From Pseudomonas sp. Irchel 3A7 (GTDB lineage Bacteria; Pseudomonadota; Gammaproteobacteria; Pseudomonadales; Pseudomonadaceae), in the NCBI RefSeq assembly GCF_900187565.1, contig NZ_FYED01000010.1:62001-126000 (forward strand): 64,000 nt of DNA. Direction: 5' to 3'. Made by a program: the position numbers and the translations under genes. Under the pieces are notes generated by a model that was not told the origin of the DNA, did no database searches, and saw only the letters and a program-made list of their open reading frames with translations. How positions within the stretch are numbered: the first letter of the stretch is position 1; each line of letters begins with the position of its first letter. Below are positions 1-10,784 of this stretch, piece after piece.

Positions 1-838
1 GTTGGTGTCTGTCGCCACGCAAGGGCCGCCCTGCGCCGCGGTGGCGAACTTTCATTCCCTGGGCGAGCTGCTCGAAAATGGCCCGCACGTCGATGCGATT
101 GCGTTTTGCACACCACCGCAAGGACGTTTTGCCCTGGTGCAACAGGCGCTGGCTGCTGGCAAACACGTGTTGGTAGAAAAACCGCCCTGCGCCACGTTGG
201 GTGAAGCCATGGCGTTGGTGACACAGGCTGAGGTGCAAGGCGTCAGTGGTTTGTTCGCCTGGCATTCACGCTACGCTCCCGGCATCGAAGCCGCCCGGGA
301 CTGGTTGGCCACCCGCACCCCGCGAAGCGTACAGATCGACTGGAAGGAAGACGTGCGCAAGTGGCACCCCGGCCAGGCATGGATCTGGCAACCTGGCGGC
401 CTGGGCGTCTTCGATCCCGGCATCAATGCCTTATCGATTGCGACCCATCTGCTGAAACTGCCGCTGTTTGTCGAGTCTGCCGAGCTGCGAGTGCCCGGCA
501 ACTGCCAGTCGCCGATTGCCGCTTCCGTTAAAATGTCTGACGCGCACCACCTTGATGTCCGCGCGGAGTTCGATTTCGACCACGGTCATGAGGAGCTCTG
601 GAGCATCGAGATACGCTGCGCCGAAGGCATCCTGCGACTGGACAACGGGGGCGCACTGTTGAGTATTGACGGCGTGCACCAAGCCGTGTCGAACGAGGGC
701 GAGTACGCGGCGGTCTATCGACATTTTCAACAGTTGATTGGCAACAAGGCCAGCGACCTGGACCTCCAGCCACTACGACTGGTGGCCGACAGCTTTTTTG
801 TCGGCAGTCGGACGCCGGTTGAGCCGTTCTACGATTAG
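1..838 (+). CDS. Gfo/Idh/MocA-family sugar dehydrogenase, likely D-galactose/L-arabinose 1-dehydrogenase (5' partial)
   Basis: The reading frame is open from the first base, so the start and about 30 N-terminal residues, including the nucleotide-binding glycine motif, lie outside the window. The visible part has the Rossmann-fold continuation AIAFCTPP and the family motif EKPP, whose Lys is catalytic in Gfo/Idh/MocA enzymes. The stretch WKEDVRKWHPGQ followed by GGLGVFDPGINALS resembles bacterial NAD(P)-dependent galactose or arabinose 1-dehydrogenases, which oxidise the free aldose to its lactone in the cytoplasm. The specificity call rests on memory of the family, and another aldose is possible. 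The next gene is on the opposite strand. Confidence 0.75.
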   Translation, partial: LVSVATQGPPCAAVANFHSLGELLENGPHVDAIAFCTPPQGRFALVQQALAAGKHVLVEKPPCATLGEAMALVTQAEVQGVSGLFAWHSRYAPGIEAARDWLATRTPRSVQIDWKEDVRKWHPGQAWIWQPGGLGVFDPGINALSIATHLLKLPLFVESAELRVPGNCQSPIAASVKMSDAHHLDVRAEFDFDHGHEELWSIEIRCAEGILRLDNGGALLSIDGVHQAVSNEGEYAAVYRHFQQLIGNKASDLDLQPLRLVADSFFVGSRTPVEPFYD

Positions 839-858
839 TGGCGGCCGGGCCATGCATG

Positions 859-1077
859 TCAGGCGCTTTTGGCACCCGCCAAATGGTACGCCACCAAAGC
901 ATTGGCATGACCATGGCCCATGCCGTGCTCGGTTTTGAGCAAGGCCACCATTTCCATATGCTTCTTGCCACTGACGGTGTTGAGTAAATTCAGCCAGTGG
1001 GAAATGGGCTGCCCGTACTTTTTCTCAATCGAGGGAAAGTACGACGCTGGCCCTTTTACTTTCTGCTCTTCGGTCAT
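859..1077 (-). CDS. DUF4287 domain protein
   Basis: A 72-residue cytoplasmic protein with the family opening KGPASYFPSIEKKYG and a C-terminal part rich in His and Ala (HGMGHGHANALVAYH). A GGAG ribosome site lies about 8 bases before the ATG. DUF4287 proteins are short and uncharacterised; some occur fused to other domains of unknown function. It converges on the sugar dehydrogenase, and nothing nearby suggests a role. Family assignment is fairly sure; function is unknown. Confidence 0.75.
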   Translation of the reverse strand: MTEEQKVKGPASYFPSIEKKYGQPISHWLNLLNTVSGKKHMEMVALLKTEHGMGHGHANALVAYHLAGAKSA

Positions 1078-1209
1078 GCTGCAATCTCCATTTTTGCTTC
1101 GAAAGCAGTATAGGCAAGGTTAGCCATTTGCCATTCCTGGGACCACTCAACAGCTTAAGGGCCCAGGATGGGCAACCTGTTGCTCAGTGCCGAGCACATG
1201 CAGGACGCA

Positions 1210-1644
1210 TCATGACAGGCGTGACTCCCGTGTCGCGCTGCCCAGGTATCCGGCGGTTGCACCGATGCGCGAGAACACCAGCCATACAAAAAGCAGCACA
1301 CTGCAACCAATGAGAATCGAGGCGATGGCAATCAAGGGTTCCACTGACGGGAAGCCCTTGAGGCGCAGCGTCAGTGCACCGAGCATTACCGGGACGCCGA
1401 CGTTGTACATCCAGAATTGTGCGGCAGCTGCGCGCCCTTCGGTGATGGACGGGTGCACTGCGCAGATGAGTCCGAACAGGGCCATCGACACCCATCCCAA
1501 TAGATTGATATGGGCATGTACCGCGAAGAGCGAGTGGTCGCCGGAAGCGCCCATCGCCACACCCAGCAGCACGCCAATGGCAAAGTAGAGGGCAGCGAGC
1601 CGAAACCAGGTCCGCGAACGGGGATTGTGATTCATGGCATTCAC
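1210..1644 (-). CDS. four-helix membrane protein related to haem-copper oxidase subunit I
   Basis: A 144-residue protein with about four hydrophobic segments (near residues 13-32, 42-62, 75-95 and 104-125). Two histidines lie in the second helix region (FAVHAHINLLGW), a pattern like the haem-ligand helix of cbb3/NO-reductase-type subunits, but the protein is far too short to be an oxidase. Similar short proteins in Pseudomonas are often labelled cytochrome-c oxidase without evidence. It is divergent from the TetR gene at 1801, and the shared intergenic region holds a strong palindrome, so TetR control is likely. Whether it binds haem is unknown. Confidence 0.6.
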   Translation of the reverse strand: MNAMNHNPRSRTWFRLAALYFAIGVLLGVAMGASGDHSLFAVHAHINLLGWVSMALFGLICAVHPSITEGRAAAAQFWMYNVGVPVMLGALTLRLKGFPSVEPLIAIASILIGCSVLLFVWLVFSRIGATAGYLGSATRESRLS

Positions 1645-1734
1645 CTCATGCGCCCTGAGGCGCGCTCAGTTGCTGAAAAATGATGTGAAGTCGTCAAGCC
1701 CGGCGCGGTGGTTGTGCCGGGTTTGCCACATGTC

Positions 1735-1774
1735 TATCATGAGACTCAAGTTCTATCGTGAGACTTAAGTCTCA
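1735..1774. promoter_or_regulatory. candidate TetR operator between divergent genes
   Basis: A perfect 16-bp palindrome TGAGACTTAAGTCTCA lies at 1759-1774. Its left half is repeated 19 bp upstream as TGAGACTCAAG (from 1740), giving two direct repeats of about 17 bases with two mismatches (TATCATGAGACTCAAGT and TATCGTGAGACTTAAGT). The site sits 27 bases before the TetR start and between that gene and the divergent membrane-protein gene. This is the usual placing for a TetR repressor site controlling both. Confidence 0.65.
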
Positions 1775-1800
1775 TTACAAGACGGAGTATCATTTATTCC

Positions 1801-2460
1801 ATGTGCAGCCAGAAGTCAATCCCGTCGGACCTGAACGGCGATTCCCAAGGTCGCGCCAACCAGCGCAACCGAACGCGCCAGGCGCTTATCGAGGCCGCCG
1901 TCGAACTGCGCGACGAGGGCCTTAACCCTACCGTTGCCCAAGTGGCCGAACGCGCGAGGGTGTCGCGCGCCACGGCGTATCGCTACTTTCCCTCGCCTGA
2001 GGCGTTGATCAGCGAGACGGCGGCCGATCGTGACATGCAGCCGTTGGAGCGTTTCTGGAGGCCGGGAGACGATCCGGTAAAGGGCATTGGCCTGGCGGCG
2101 AACGCCTTGAACACACTGTTGATCGACGACGAGATCGGCCTGCATGTGATGGAGCGTTCGTTCATGACGGTGTGGCTCGAAAACGAGTCCCGCGAGGCAC
2201 CCCTGCGGCCCGGGCGACGCATGAGCTACATTGAGCCGATCGTCGATTCGCTGAAGGATGAACTCACACCCCGGGCGCGCAAACGCCTGAAGCAGGCGCT
2301 GTCGATCGTCATGGGCACCGAGGCGCTGATCGCCGTGCGCGACATCAGTGGCGCGAGTGTCGAAGAGTCACTCGACGCCACGGCCTGGGCGGCCCGGGCG
2401 CTGGTCCGTCAGGCGCTGGCGGAGAATGAGCCGGCGCGGCGCAAGCGCGGCAAGTCGTAG
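1801..2460 (+). CDS. TetR/AcrR-family transcriptional regulator
   Basis: A 219-residue protein with an N-terminal TetR DNA-binding domain: RQALIEAAVEL, then the helix-turn-helix AQVAERARVSRATAYRYF at about residues 45-62. The remaining helical part would bind an unknown ligand. It is divergent from the membrane-protein gene at 1210-1644, with a 16-bp palindrome just before its start, so autorepression and control of that neighbour are likely. It converges with the LysR gene ending at 2468. Confidence 0.85.
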   Translation: MCSQKSIPSDLNGDSQGRANQRNRTRQALIEAAVELRDEGLNPTVAQVAERARVSRATAYRYFPSPEALISETAADRDMQPLERFWRPGDDPVKGIGLAANALNTLLIDDEIGLHVMERSFMTVWLENESREAPLRPGRRMSYIEPIVDSLKDELTPRARKRLKQALSIVMGTEALIAVRDISGASVEESLDATAWAARALVRQALAENEPARRKRGKS

Positions 2461-2467
2461 CGCTCGT

Positions 2468-3385
2468 TCAGCGTTTGCTCTGCGGGAAGATGTCCGGATT
2501 GGAGAAGCTGTTGACCAAATGGTCGTACACCAGCCTGACCCGGGGCGCCACCGGCCCTGACTGCGGGCGATACATGATCAGTTCGGTCGGTGCCGGAGCA
2601 TCCTGTTGCATGACCTCGACCAGCCGGCCTTCAGATAAATACGGCTGCGCCAGATAGCTGGGCATTTGCCCGAAGGCGAGCCCCGCCAGAACAATCTCAC
2701 GCTCGGTTTCGGGATCGTCGCAAGTAAAGGCCGGGGACACGGGCAGGAACGCCTGTCCCTCGGCCAGCACCCACGGCCAGGGGCGGCCGTTGTTGCGATC
2801 CATCAGCATCGACAGGGGCAGGCGTTTCAATTCCTCGATGCTGCCGGGGTGTTGAACGGCGTCGAGGAGTGATGGGGTCGCCACGATTTTCAAGTCGACA
2901 CGGGCAACCGTTCTGGCGATGTAGCGCCGATCCCGTACGGCACCGATACGAATGCCGATGTCTATTTTGCTGGCCACCGCGTCGGTGAGCTGATCATCAA
3001 GGCTCAAGTCGATGCTCAGGCCGGGGTTTTCGCGCATCAGCGGTTTCAGGTATTCGATCACATACAGCTTGCCGATGGCGTGGGGAGCCGTGATGCCGAC
3101 GCGGCCGGCAATGCCTTTTTCCTCGTGTTTGCTGTTGGCGAGAAACAACTGATCGACACGCTCCAGGGTTTCCCGCGCCTGGAGGGCCAGTTCGGCGCCA
3201 AACGCGGTCACGTGGACCTGTCGGGTGCTGCGATGGAACAACGGCTCGCCGAACGTGCGTTCCAGCTCCTTGATTGCCCGGGTCACAGTCTGTGGAGAGG
3301 TGCCGAGACGAATGGCGGCATCGCGAAAGGTCAGCGACTGCGTCGCCACCGAAAAGATGCGAATCAGCTCCATGCGATTGAGCAT
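2468..3385 (-). CDS. LysR-family transcriptional regulator (divergent to SDR)
   Basis: A 305-residue LysR protein. The winged helix is near residues 5-62 (LTFRDAAIRLGTSPQTVTRAIKELE is the recognition region), followed by the periplasmic-binding-like effector domain. I chose the ATG at 3385 because AGGAG lies 9 bases before it; a TTG nine bases further upstream would sit directly against that AGGAG. The divergent gene at 3507 is a short-chain dehydrogenase, and the intergenic region contains a long-spaced inverted repeat, so this protein most likely controls that dehydrogenase. The inducer is unknown. Confidence 0.87.
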   Translation of the reverse strand: MLNRMELIRIFSVATQSLTFRDAAIRLGTSPQTVTRAIKELERTFGEPLFHRSTRQVHVTAFGAELALQARETLERVDQLFLANSKHEEKGIAGRVGITAPHAIGKLYVIEYLKPLMRENPGLSIDLSLDDQLTDAVASKIDIGIRIGAVRDRRYIARTVARVDLKIVATPSLLDAVQHPGSIEELKRLPLSMLMDRNNGRPWPWVLAEGQAFLPVSPAFTCDDPETEREIVLAGLAFGQMPSYLAQPYLSEGRLVEVMQQDAPAPTELIMYRPQSGPVAPRVRLVYDHLVNSFSNPDIFPQSKR

Positions 3386-3404
3386 TGCCGTCAACTCCTG
3401 TTCC

Positions 3405-3443
3405 AGAAAGTGGAATTCTCAAATCCGAACTCTTCCATTTTCT
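3405..3443. promoter_or_regulatory. inverted repeat in LysR/SDR intergenic region
   Basis: AGAAAGTGGAA at 3405-3415 is matched by TTCCATTTTCT at 3433-3443, pairing at 10 of 11 positions across a 17-base spacer. It lies between the divergent LysR and SDR starts. Position and symmetry fit a LysR regulatory site; the spacing could also make it a pair of half sites. Confidence 0.5.
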
Positions 3444-3506
3444 GATAGATAAAACCAGCGCAGACTGAATCCATCAACCCAGGCAAGCCTCAACAGGAGC
3501 GCGAAC

Positions 3507-4250
3507 ATGAGTACAAACATCCAGGGCAAAGTGGTCGTCATCACCGGTGCAAGCAGCGGTCTGGGCGAAGCAACGGCTCGTCATCTGGCAGCACTCGGCG
3601 CACAGGTGGTGCTTGGCGCTCGTCGCCAGGATCGTCTGGACGCGATTGTCCGGGAAATCACCGCCGCTGGCGGACAGGCGATTGCCCATCCCATCGACGT
3701 CACCCGCCAAGAGGACTTGACCGCGCTGGTCGCCAAGGCCGTCGAAGCGTTCGGTCGCATAGATGTCATGATCAACAACGCAGGTCTGATGGCGATCTCG
3801 CCAATCGCGGAGCGGCGTGTCGATGAGTGGGATCGCATGATCGACATCAACATCAAGGGCGTGCTGTATGGCATCGCGGCAGCGTTACCGCTGTTCGAGA
3901 AACAGGCCAGCGGGCACTTCATCAACATTTCCTCGGTCGCCGGCATCAAGGTGTTCAGCCCCGGTGGATCGGTCTACAGCGGCACCAAATTCGCCGTACG
4001 TGCCATTTCCGAGGGCCTGCGTCACGAAGTGGGCGGCAATATCCGCACGACCACTATCGAGCCGGGCGCGGTCGATTCCGAACTCAAGTTCGGCAGCGGC
4101 CACCAGCCAAGCGCCGAGGTGGTGGGCGAGTTCTACAAGAAGGCCATCCCCGCGGCTTCGGTTGCACGGGCCATTGCCTACGCGATCGAACAGCCGGCGG
4201 ATGTCGACATCAACGAGATCGTCCTGCGTCCTGCTTCGCAAGACTTCTGA
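3507..4250 (+). CDS. short-chain dehydrogenase/reductase
   Basis: A 247-residue classical SDR. Visible motifs are the cofactor loop TGASSGLG (about residues 14-21), NNAG near residue 90, and the catalytic Ser followed by YSGTK near residue 155. It is a cytoplasmic NAD(P)-dependent oxidoreductase resembling the YdfG-like subgroup; the substrate is not predictable. Good ribosome site (AGGAG) before the ATG. It is divergent from a LysR regulator that probably controls it. Confidence 0.88.
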   Translation: MSTNIQGKVVVITGASSGLGEATARHLAALGAQVVLGARRQDRLDAIVREITAAGGQAIAHPIDVTRQEDLTALVAKAVEAFGRIDVMINNAGLMAISPIAERRVDEWDRMIDINIKGVLYGIAAALPLFEKQASGHFINISSVAGIKVFSPGGSVYSGTKFAVRAISEGLRHEVGGNIRTTTIEPGAVDSELKFGSGHQPSAEVVGEFYKKAIPAASVARAIAYAIEQPADVDINEIVLRPASQDF

Positions 4251-4509
4251 TCGTTGCCTTGCACCGTTTGCGCCTTTGCCGAAAGGCCAGGGCGCTTTGG
4301 GTTATTCAATGGCGCACGTTGCGTTTTTCTCCGGCCACGACTTGCCGTTCTCATGCGGTTTACCGACAGTGAAACCTTGGCAATTATCAAACGGCTGGTT
4401 TTACTATCGATCATTGGCCGATCGCGAAACGGTCGAGCCATTGCTCTCGGCCAACTGACGGACTTCGTTGTCAAACTTTGCGACCCGTCGTGCGAAGAGG
4501 AGATGCACC

Positions 4510-4902
4510 ATGGAACGATTCACCGGCGGTTGCCTGTGCGGCAATGTGCGGATCGTGGCGTCGGGACGCCCGTACCGGGTCGGTCTTTGTCATTGTCTCG
4601 ACTGCCGCAAGCACCATGGGGCACTGTTTCACGCCTCCGCGATTTTCCCTGAGAATGCGGTGACCATCGACGGTGAAACCCGGGACTACGCCGGGCGGTT
4701 TTTCTGTCCGCGCTGCGGCTCATCGGTGTTCAATCGCACCGACGATGAAATCGAAGTGAACCTGGGGGCCCTCGATGCGCCCGACCAACTGACGCCCACC
4801 TACGAAAGCTGGACCGTACGCCGCGAAGCGTGGTTGCCGGCGTTTCCCTTCGACAGGCATTACGAGCGCGATCGCGAGTCCACGGGGCGTCTTGAGGAAT
4901 AA
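4510..4902 (+). CDS. GFA-family (glutathione-dependent formaldehyde-activating-like) zinc protein
   Basis: A 130-residue protein with the zinc-binding pattern of the GFA fold: GGCLCG near residue 5, CHCLDC in the middle and FCPRCGSSVF after it. The ATG at 4510 is preceded by GAAGAGGAG, making it a better start than the in-frame ATG at 4468. GFA proteins are named after a glutathione-formaldehyde enzyme, but most members have no proven reaction. It stands alone and converges on the transsulfuration operon across a perfect GC-rich hairpin. Confidence 0.8.
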   Translation: MERFTGGCLCGNVRIVASGRPYRVGLCHCLDCRKHHGALFHASAIFPENAVTIDGETRDYAGRFFCPRCGSSVFNRTDDEIEVNLGALDAPDQLTPTYESWTVRREAWLPAFPFDRHYERDRESTGRLEE

Positions 4903-4903
4903 C

Positions 4904-4934
4904 CCGCCGCCGTGCCCCATCGGCACGGCGGCGG
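4904..4934. terminator. GC-rich hairpin between convergent genes
   Basis: CCGCCGCCGTGCC at 4904-4916 is perfectly complementary to GGCACGGCGGCGG at 4922-4934, with a 5-base loop. It starts right after the GFA stop and precedes the end of the convergent cystathionine gamma-lyase gene. There is no T-run, so it may act as a bidirectional stop or RNA-stabilising hairpin rather than a classical terminator. Confidence 0.55.
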
Positions 4935-4959
4935 ACCTTCGCGGCCTGTCCTTGAACCG

Positions 4960-7511
<2,552 letters not shown>

Positions 7512-7718
7512 GTCGTCACCTCGCTGCTTGGATCCTCGGTGGGTTGCCATCAACCGTCGGCGAGTCATCGCACGGGTTACGGCAATAACGCTTCGTCTGG
7601 ACCATAGGCCGGGATCGTCACACGCGCAACCGGCCCGGCGAAACTACACCCGATATTGGGTAATTTCCCTGTGATGGGTTGGCTTTATGGGGAAGGATCT
7701 TCGCTGGACGGGCGCATA

Positions 7719-7811
7719 CCTGTGGGAGCGAGCCTGCTCGCGAAAGCGGTGAATCAGTCGACAACATTGTTGCCTGACACTCCGACTTCGCGAGCGGGCT
7801 CGCTCCCACAA
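7719..7811. repeat. paired REP (REPIN)
   Basis: Inverted pair of REP units: TGTGGGAGCGAGCCTGCTCG at 7721-7740 and its complement-type partner CGAGCGGGCTCGCTCCCACA ending at 7810. The right unit has one change from the local consensus (CGGGCTC for CAGGCTC). It lies downstream of the small minus-strand gene ending at 7825. Confidence 0.9.
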
Positions 7812-7824
7812 GAGCGAGGAGGCG

Positions 7825-8109
7825 TTAGAGCGTGGCCATGATCATGGCCAGATTGATCTGTTGCATCAGCTCGGTGACGGTGGTCAGGCTCCCGGCTTGC
7901 AGGGTAGCCATGATCATTGCCTGGTTCGGCGTCAGGGCCAGGGCCGCCAGGGGCTGGATATCCGGCATGACCCGTTCCGCAAGGCCGATGGCGGTGAAAG
8001 TGGCTGACGTAACCAGCGCCGCCGCGGCTGCCGCGCATACCGCGACCATGACGATCACGATGGCTGCCAGTGCAGCCGTCAGTACCGTCAGCGTTGCTTG
8101 CCCCGCCAT
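7825..8109 (-). CDS. small hydrophobic protein of unknown function
   Basis: I do not recognise this 94-residue protein. The ATG at 8109 has a strong GGAGGT 5 bases upstream, and its codons look genuine (many G/C third positions). Residues 5-40 form one long Ala/Val/Leu/Thr-rich hydrophobic stretch with a single Cys, a likely membrane segment. The C-terminal half contains a twice-used phrase, QAMIMATL and LAMIMATL, the second at the very end. It sits between the transsulfuration operon and a GST gene on the same strand, about 85 bases downstream of the latter. A bacteriocin-like or membrane-acting peptide is possible but unproven. Confidence 0.55.
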   Translation of the reverse strand: MAGQATLTVLTAALAAIVIVMVAVCAAAAAALVTSATFTAIGLAERVMPDIQPLAALALTPNQAMIMATLQAGSLTTVTELMQQINLAMIMATL

Positions 8110-8194
8110 GCGCACCTCCACAGTCGATTGCGCCGCAGGGATGCACACCCACATTCCCCGGCGACATCAGCCAAAGCAAGGCGCGGGCCAACTG

Positions 8195-8887
8195 TCAGGA
8201 ATCTTCGTTGGCCTGGTACAACGGTTGGCGGAACCGCTCCGGTATAGCCTCGGCAAACGGGTAGTAAGAAAACCACGGCCTGGCTTCGTCGATGACTCGC
8301 TGGATCGAGGGTCGTTGTGTCAAACGCTCGAAATACTCGCCAAGGTATCGGCAGTCGTCGGGGAAGGGCACGAGGGTGCTGGCATAGAACAGGGCCGGGG
8401 CCGCGGAGCAATCGGCCAGGCTGAAGTCCGGGCTGGCCACCCAGGTTCGGGCGTGCAACTGGAGCTCGAGCATGCCGTAGGCGGTCAACAGGGTGGCACG
8501 TTGTTTCGTCAGGTCGCCCTGGGTGGCGTACAAACGATCGGCGACGATCTGTTGCAGCGGCCCCTGGACGTAGTGGTCAAAAAAACGATCCCACAGCCGT
8601 ACCTGCAAGGCAGTGTCCCAATCGTCGGGAATCAGCTGATGCAGGCCGGCATACAACTGGTCCAGATATTCGATGATGACACTCGATTCCGGCACGTTGC
8701 GTTGGCGGTCGTGGTCGCGGATCACCGGGAATTTCCCAATCGGCCAGAGGGCTTCGAGCTCCGCGCGGTCGGATGCGCTGGACAGGTCGATGATGCGTTT
8801 TTCGAATTCGATACCGTGTTCGTAGAGCGCGATCAGGACTTTGTGGCAGAACGATGAGAGGGGGTGGTAGTACAGAGTCAGGGGCAT
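8195..8887 (-). CDS. glutathione S-transferase family protein
   Basis: A 230-residue soluble GST. The N-terminal thioredoxin-like domain begins LTLYYHPLSSFCHKVLIAL, with Ser/Cys near the glutathione site, and has the expected cis-Pro region FPVIRD and ESSVIIEYL (glutathione gamma-glutamyl contact). An all-helical C-terminal domain follows. GGAG precedes the ATG. Substrate unknown; such proteins often detoxify electrophiles. It is transcribed towards the small hydrophobic gene but with a gap, so co-transcription is uncertain. Confidence 0.85.
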   Translation of the reverse strand: MPLTLYYHPLSSFCHKVLIALYEHGIEFEKRIIDLSSASDRAELEALWPIGKFPVIRDHDRQRNVPESSVIIEYLDQLYAGLHQLIPDDWDTALQVRLWDRFFDHYVQGPLQQIVADRLYATQGDLTKQRATLLTAYGMLELQLHARTWVASPDFSLADCSAAPALFYASTLVPFPDDCRYLGEYFERLTQRPSIQRVIDEARPWFSYYPFAEAIPERFRQPLYQANEDS

Positions 8888-9179
8888 CTTGCTGCTCCTC
8901 GGTACGGGGGTGGGATGCAGTATTGACCATCGCTCGCGTGGACGCGATGTCGGTTTGTCCTGTGGAAGTTGAATGAAAACCTGTGGGGTGGATTTTCATT
9001 TGCTCCGGCCATTCGTACCTCTGCGCGACAAGCCTTGTCCCTGCACGAAAACTACTTTCATCTTGTTTGATAAATGGTTCTTGAAATGATTTAAGAGTTT
9101 CACAAATTTTAGCGTGATGCTTTCAGGGGATGGGGGTGGAAGGTGTACATATCCGTTTCAGACCCGTTTGCGATCCCAT

Positions 9180-9270
9180 TGTGGGAGCGAGCCTGCTCGC
9201 GAAGGCGGTGTGACAGTCAAGTAATCTTCGACTGAAACTCCGTCTTCGCGAGCAGGCTCGCTCCCACAGG
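9180..9270. repeat. paired REP (REPIN)
   Basis: TGTGGGAGCGAGCCTGCTCG starts at 9180, and its inverted partner CGAGCAGGCTCGCTCCCACA ends near 9268. The two units are separated by a 40-odd-base variable middle. It is intergenic, in the GST/OprD gap. Confidence 0.92.
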
Positions 9271-9290
9271 GGATCGCGGACAAACCTGTA

Positions 9291-9323
9291 ATCAGGTCGG
9301 CTGTCAGGCCGCCTCGCTTTGGC
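9291..9323. repeat. dispersed-repeat arm next to REPIN
   Basis: A 33-base segment beginning ATCAGGTCGGCT and ending CCTCGCTTTGGC. It matches the right arm of the composite repeat at 21318-21350 with about three mismatches. In both places it lies 20-25 bases outside a REPIN. Here the left arm is missing. Confidence 0.7.
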
Positions 9324-9444
9324 TTTTCCAGCCGCTAGAAAACAAAAAAAACATAACACCCATGTTCACCCATCGGGCGCGGGATCTTGCGCGCCCGAAT
9401 TAGCAACGAAATACCCAAATAACGATAAGAAACAGGAGCCCCGT

Positions 9445-10770
9445 ATGTTCAACCGAGCAATCCCCACCGCCATCCTGCTGGCCACAGGCTCCCTGTGCGC
9501 CCAGGCTGCCGACAACAACACTCATGGCTTTCTCGAAGACAGCAAAGCCACCCTGTCGATGCGCACCTTGTATTTCAACAGCGACAACCGCGACGGCACG
9601 GCAGCCCCTTCGAAAACCGAAGAAACCGCCCAGGGTTTCGTGCTGCGCTACGAATCCGGTTTCACCCAGGGCACGGTCGGTTTCGGCCTCGATGCCCAGG
9701 CGTTGCTGGGGGTGACGCTCGACAGCGGCAAGGGGCGCCACGTCGGCAGCGGGATGATCCCGTCTGATGGCGACGACGCAGCGGACACCTGGAGCAGTTT
9801 CGGCCCGACCGCGAAAATGCGCCTCGGCAAAACCGAGTTGCGCTACGGCACACTGCTGCCAAAACTGCCGATCCTGATCTCCAACGATGCCCGTGTGTTG
9901 CCGCAATCGTTCACCGGCACCCAGATCACCTCCAAAGACATCGATGGCCTGACCCTGACCAGCGGCTTGCTGGAACAGGCGGTGGGGCGTGCCTCGACCG
10001 ATCGCACCGGGCTGTCGGTCGCCGGTGCTACCCGGGACAGCAACAAGTTCTACTTCGCCGGTGGCGACTACGAGGTCACCAAGACCCTCAAGGCCCAGTA
10101 CTACTTCGCGCAGCTGGAGGATTTCTACAACCAGAACTTCTTCGGCCTGACTCACCTGCTGCCGATTGACAGCGCCAGTTCGATCACCACCGACCTGCGC
10201 TACTTCCGCACCACCTCGAGCGGGGCCAACAGTTCGGCCGCGGGCCGGGCGCAAGGCTATCGGGTGTCGGGTTACACCGAAAACAACGACGGTGAAATCG
10301 ACAACAACACCTGGGCTGCGATGATCACTTATGCCAATGGCGGCCACGCGGTGGCGCTGGGGTATCAACAGGTAGGCGATGGCAGCAACTTCGTCCAGCC
10401 CAACCAGGGCAGTCTGCCGGACAAAGGCGCCGGTGGCGGCAGCGTCTACCTGCCCACCGACCGCATGATCCAGAGCTTCACCCGCGCGGGCGAACAGACC
10501 CGTTTCGGCCAGTACACCTACGACTTCGCGGCGCTGGGCGTACCGGGGCTGAAAGCGTCGATCGTGTATCTGAAGGGTACCGGCATCAAGACGCAGGACG
10601 CCGGGGACCAATCCGAGTGGGAGCGCGACATGACCCTGGACTACGTGATTCAGTCGGGCACGTTCAAGAACGTCGGCTTCTCGTTGCGCAATGGCCAGTC
10701 GAACACCGATGCCGGTCGTGATGTTGATCAGAGCCGCTTCATCGTCAACTACGCGATCCCGTTGTTGTAA
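9445..10770 (+). CDS. OprD-family outer-membrane porin
   Basis: A 441-residue outer-membrane channel. Residues 1-22 form a signal peptide ending SLCAQAAD. The mature part starts with the family-typical GFLEDSKATLSMRTLYFNSD, and the protein ends INYAIPLL-like (VNYAIPLL), the aromatic/hydrophobic beta-strand end expected for outer-membrane insertion. OprD proteins take up small carboxylates, amino acids or aromatics. The ATG at 9445 follows CAGGAGCCCCGT. It is convergent with dmpR and lies beside the phenol locus, so uptake of an aromatic acid is a reasonable guess only. Confidence 0.88.
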   Translation: MFNRAIPTAILLATGSLCAQAADNNTHGFLEDSKATLSMRTLYFNSDNRDGTAAPSKTEETAQGFVLRYESGFTQGTVGFGLDAQALLGVTLDSGKGRHVGSGMIPSDGDDAADTWSSFGPTAKMRLGKTELRYGTLLPKLPILISNDARVLPQSFTGTQITSKDIDGLTLTSGLLEQAVGRASTDRTGLSVAGATRDSNKFYFAGGDYEVTKTLKAQYYFAQLEDFYNQNFFGLTHLLPIDSASSITTDLRYFRTTSSGANSSAAGRAQGYRVSGYTENNDGEIDNNTWAAMITYANGGHAVALGYQQVGDGSNFVQPNQGSLPDKGAGGGSVYLPTDRMIQSFTRAGEQTRFGQYTYDFAALGVPGLKASIVYLKGTGIKTQDAGDQSEWERDMTLDYVIQSGTFKNVGFSLRNGQSNTDAGRDVDQSRFIVNYAIPLL

Positions 10771-10784
10771 CCCCAACGGTTGAA

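Larger units (their letters stand above)
8888..9444. other. intergenic region with REPIN and a dispersed-repeat arm
   Basis: A 557-base gap between divergent GST and OprD genes. It holds the AT-rich presumed promoter of the GST gene (about 8900-9120), a REPIN at 9180-9270 and, directly after it, one arm of a dispersed repeat at 9291-9323. No coding sequence or RNA gene is supported. Confidence 0.6.

Noticed and set aside
7832..8857. 341-codon plus-strand frame across the small hydrophobic gene and GST
   Set aside because: The GST on the other strand is certain, and this frame shows no family features.
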